Source: Ga0077560 sp046330435 (lineage in GTDB: Bacteria > Actinomycetota > Thermoleophilia > Miltoncostaeales > Miltoncostaeaceae). Taken from it: a stretch of 64,000 nt of DNA. A program made the position numbers and the translations under genes. The DNA lies in the NCBI GenBank assembly GCA_046330435.1, contig JAXLST010000014.1:93805-157804 (forward strand), in the 5' to 3' direction. Each line of letters opens with the position of its first letter. Within the stretch, counting starts at the first letter, position 1. Below are positions 59,483-64,000 of this stretch, one piece after another. Under the pieces are notes generated by a model. That model made no database searches. It was not told the DNA's origin and saw nothing but the letters and a program-made list of their open reading frames with translations.

Positions 59483-59506
59483 GGCCCCGGCGTCACCGCC
59501 GGGGCC
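59483..59506 (-). terminator. Hairpin terminator after the reductase operon
   Basis: GGCCCCGGCG (59483-59492) pairs over 10 bp with CGCCGGGGCC (59497-59506) across a TCAC loop, 18 bp after the stop of the 59525 gene. Confidence 0.6.
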
Positions 59507-59524
59507 ACGGGCCGGATGCGTCTC

Positions 59525-60112
59525 CTACGAGAGGGACGCGGCGAGCTCCGACGCGGTCGCGGCGGAGCCGAGGGTGAGGCGCACGCGGAACGGGCGGCGC
59601 TCGTCGCCCAGCTGCTCCGGCGCGCCCACCTCGCCGAGCGGCGCGAGGGCCTCGGCGATGACGGGTGCCGCGGCGGCGAGCGTCTTGGGCGTGTTGGGGG
59701 CGTTGAGCCGGTCGAGCAGGAGGATCTCCAGCTCGTCGGTGCGGACCGCGGCCGACGGGCCCGCCCACTCCGAGGCGGCGAGCGTGGCGGCCGTGCGGTA
59801 CGCGTCCGCGGCGACCGCCCGGATGCGCGACGCGAGGTCGCCGTCCAGGCCGCGCTTCGCCACCGACATGACGCCGGCGGTGCCGTACCCGTAGTCCACC
59901 GACCGGTCCCACTCGAGGCCGATGAGCATGATCCCCGGGCCGTCCGGCACGTGCTTGTAGTCGGCCACGTCGATGAGCAGGCCGTCGGCGACGCCGCCGT
60001 CCCGGATCCAGCCGTGGAACACGGGGATGAGGGCGTCGGGGTCGAGCGCCTCCGGGTTGGCGAGCGGCACCTTCACCGCGATGCGGTGCACGTCGTTTGC
60101 GATGTCGGGCAT
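59525..60112 (-). CDS. Conserved protein of unknown function, partner of the sulfite/nitrite reductase
   Basis: 195 aa. The N-terminus (HRIAVKVPLANPEALDPDAL, IPVFHGWIRDGGVADGLLID) and ADYKHVPDGPGIMLIGLEWD read like a conserved cytoplasmic protein; I do not recognise a named family with certainty. No Cys and no TM helix are present. It starts 10 bp after the reductase stop, so the two are co-transcribed, and a role in the same reaction, for example electron delivery or assembly, is inference. Confidence 0.75.
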   Translation of the reverse strand: MPDIANDVHRIAVKVPLANPEALDPDALIPVFHGWIRDGGVADGLLIDVADYKHVPDGPGIMLIGLEWDRSVDYGYGTAGVMSVAKRGLDGDLASRIRAVAADAYRTAATLAASEWAGPSAAVRTDELEILLLDRLNAPNTPKTLAAAAPVIAEALAPLGEVGAPEQLGDERRPFRVRLTLGSAATASELAASLS

Positions 60113-60122
60113 GCGTGGCCTC

Positions 60123-62369
<2,247 letters not shown>

Positions 62370-62460
62370 GTCTGGCTGGCCCTTCCCGGTGTCGTGACTG
62401 AACGAGCCCGGGATAAATACCAAATCCCCGAGGGGTTTTGCCTGTTTGCCTCTCCGGGCG

Positions 62461-63489
62461 CTACGCCAGCGCGGCCCGGACGGCGGGCGCCACCTCGGTT
62501 CCGAGGAGTTCGATCGACCGCAGCGCGGCCTCGTGCGGCACGCCGCGGATCGAGGTCTGCAGCAGGAAGCGGTCGTGGCCGAAGTGCTCGTGCTCGAACA
62601 GGATCTTCTGCACGACCTCCTCGGGGCTTCCCACCACCAGCGCGCCCCGCGGGCCGCGGAGCATGTCGTACTGGTTGCGGGTCAGGACCCCCCAGCCGCG
62701 CTCGCGGCCCAGCTGGTCCATCACGGTCTTGTACGGCCCGTAGAAGACGTCGGCGGCGGCCTCGGTGGTGTCCGCCACCAGGCCCAGCGAGTTGATGGAG
62801 ACCGGCAGCGACGCGGCGTCGTGGCCCGCCCCGGCGGCCGACTCGCGGTACAGCCCCACCAGCGGCGCGAACCGCTCCGGCATGCCGCCGATGATCGCGA
62901 TGCCGAGCGGCAGGCCCAGGCGGCCCGCCCGCACCACCGAGGGCGGCGTTCCGCCGACCGCCACCCAGATCGGGATGCGGTCCTGCACCGGCCGCGGGTA
63001 GACGCCGCGGTCCTCGATGGGCGCCCGGTGGCGCCCGCGCCACGTCACCCGCTCGTGCTCGGCGATCTCCAGCAGCAGGCCGAGCTTCTCGGCGAACAGC
63101 TCGTCGTAGTGGTCCAGGTCGAACCCGAACAGCGGGTACGACTCGATGAAGGATCCGCGCCCCACGATGATCTCGGCCCGGCCGCCGGACAGGTTGTCCA
63201 GCGTCGCGTACTGCTGGAACACCCGGACCGGGTCGTCGGAGCTCAGGACCGTGACGGCGCTGGTGAGGCGGATCCGCTCGGTGCGCCCCGCCGCGGCCGC
63301 CAGGACCATCGCCGGCGCCGACACCGGGAAGTCGGGGCGGTGGTGCTCCCCCACCCCGAACACGTCGAGCCCGACGCGGTCGGCGAGCTCGATCTCCTCC
63401 ATGAGCTCCCGGTAGCGCCGCTGCACCGCGGGGCGCTGGTCACCGGGCTCGGGGACGACGTCCCCGAAGGTGTAGAGGCCGATCTGCAC
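62461..63489 (-). CDS. Luciferase-like (LLM class) flavin-dependent oxidoreductase
   Basis: 342 aa. The bacterial-luciferase fold is clear: VQIGLYTFGDVVPEPGD, ELADRVGLDVFGVGEHHRPD, the flavin loop RTERIRLTSAVTVLSSDDPV, LDNLSGGRAEIIVGRGSF and the later PIWVAVGGTPPSVVRAGRLG. It oxidises an unknown substrate with FMN or F420 and oxygen. GTG 63489 matches the family start, though no ribosome-binding site is seen. Confidence 0.92.
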   Translation of the reverse strand: MQIGLYTFGDVVPEPGDQRPAVQRRYRELMEEIELADRVGLDVFGVGEHHRPDFPVSAPAMVLAAAAGRTERIRLTSAVTVLSSDDPVRVFQQYATLDNLSGGRAEIIVGRGSFIESYPLFGFDLDHYDELFAEKLGLLLEIAEHERVTWRGRHRAPIEDRGVYPRPVQDRIPIWVAVGGTPPSVVRAGRLGLPLGIAIIGGMPERFAPLVGLYRESAAGAGHDAASLPVSINSLGLVADTTEAAADVFYGPYKTVMDQLGRERGWGVLTRNQYDMLRGPRGALVVGSPEEVVQKILFEHEHFGHDRFLLQTSIRGVPHEAALRSIELLGTEVAPAVRAALA

Positions 63490-63536
63490 GGGGGTGATGA
63501 TGCCGCGCCCGGCGGGCGCGGCGCCCTGGGGTGCCG

Positions 63537-64000
63537 CTACTCGCCGGAGCCGTTGGCCTCGGCGTCGCCGCCGAGCTCGCCGTGCGCGGCCTGCGCGAGG
63601 TTGCGCACGACCTGCACGCACATCGCGTCGCTCACGGCCACCTGCACCTGGCTGCCCTCCGGGTCGTCGAACGCGAGGGTCCAGTGCGGCACGACGCCGT
63701 CGGGGGTGTTCTGCGGCGGGGTCACCGCGATGCCCACCACGGCGGGGGACAGCATCCAGAACAGCCCCTCGGGCAGGCCGGACGGCTGCGGCTCCCACTG
63801 CATGCCCTCGGGCATCTGGCCGCGGTGCGGCTCGGCCTCGGTGAAGGCGTTCATCATGTTCTGCGCGTCCGACTGCGAGAGCGGGACGGTGAGCACCACG
63901 TTCTGACCGGACTGGAACACGAGCACCGCCACCGGGATGGCGTCCGGGTCGGTGTTCGGGTCGTCCGGGTCGTTCTCGACCTGGACCGCCTGGCAGTCGA
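63537..64000 (-). CDS. Protein of unknown function, 5' end outside the window
   Basis: The frame stays open to the window edge and reads CQAVQVENDPDDPNTDPDAI before VAVLVFQSGQNVVLTVPLSQ, so the gene probably starts beyond 64000; a GTG at 63932 is the only nearby alternative. At least 154 aa are visible, including SDAQNMMNAFTEAEPHRGQM, TLAFDDPEGSQVQVAVSDAM and a C-terminal acidic tail (HGELGGDAEANGSGE). No TM helix is present in this part. No family recognised. Confidence 0.7.
   Translation of the reverse strand, partial: DCQAVQVENDPDDPNTDPDAIPVAVLVFQSGQNVVLTVPLSQSDAQNMMNAFTEAEPHRGQMPEGMQWEPQPSGLPEGLFWMLSPAVVGIAVTPPQNTPDGVVPHWTLAFDDPEGSQVQVAVSDAMCVQVVRNLAQAAHGELGGDAEANGSGE

Noticed and set aside
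62421..62440. Palindrome-like AAATCCCCGAGGGGTTTT as terminator or operator between the reductase and monooxygenase genes
   Set aside because: The symmetrical arms allow only three strong pairs with a 4-nt loop and a T-T mismatch outside; too weak to call without comparison.

Overview
The window is very GC-rich DNA, densely packed with genes on both strands. No gap between genes exceeds about 270 bp, many starts are GTG or TTG, and adjacent genes often overlap as ATGA or GTGA. GAF-ANTAR, STAS, CHASE/GGDEF, RskA-type anti-sigma, Fur-KatG and NrdJ-NrdR genes point to a free-living high-GC actinobacterium. A deep lineage such as Thermoleophilia would fit, but no rRNA is present and that placement is inference. 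No phage region, insertion sequence or CRISPR array was seen.

Layout: 1-350 holds the end of one tRNA, a tRNA with anticodon CAT and a strange tRNA-like element. 0.36-10.5 kb holds signalling genes (diguanylate cyclase, STAS, GAF-ANTAR, ECF sigma factor with a membrane partner) and a four-gene double ABC exporter operon. 10.5-11.3 kb has two fluoride-channel genes, the first frameshifted. 11.3-20.6 kb is a cell-surface glycan cluster (deacetylase, three glycosyltransferases, heparinase-like lyase, two sugar-kinase-like proteins, sugar-nucleotide epimerase). 20.6-27.8 kb has a secreted DUF11 protein, nitroreductase, S4 protein, NlpC/P60 hydrolase, a SigK/RskA-like pair, a short tyrosine recombinase and a PAS protein. 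27.8-31.8 kb is an adenosylcobalamin riboswitch followed by a complete ECF-type transporter with a DUF4430 lipoprotein. 31.7-42.0 kb has a response regulator, an argininosuccinate-lyase-like enzyme, STAS, PEP carboxylase, a two-component system, a spondin-domain protein, CcdA, a Bax-inhibitor-1-like protein and a DUF2892 protein behind a CsoR-type operator. 42.1-50.1 kb has fur-katG, a PstS-like protein, an NTF2-like protein and nrdR-nrdJ. 50.1-57.4 kb has GNAT, tandem signal peptidases, an O-antigen-ligase-like TPR protein, a dolichol-phosphate-mannose-synthase-like enzyme, a two-repeat protein and two alpha/beta-hydrolases. 57.4-64 kb has an FG-GAP beta-propeller protein, a siroheme sulfite/nitrite reductase with its partner, a luciferase-like monooxygenase and a partial gene.

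Connections: the riboswitch-controlled transporter probably imports a cobalamin, and the only ribonucleotide reductase seen is the cobalamin-dependent NrdJ. The nrdR-nrdJ operon carries two NrdR-box-like palindromes 32 bp apart, one lying on the -10 element. Several genes show TANNNT 6-7 nt before the start codon, which suggests leaderless transcription. A secreted-protein gene at 20830 has its ribosome-binding site complementary to an upstream segment that can also form its own hairpin.

Caution: crcB-1, the phosphotransferase gene and the heparinase-like gene (10.5-15.4 kb) contain frameshifts at GC-rich, partly palindromic spots. Read data must decide between assembly errors and real mutations.
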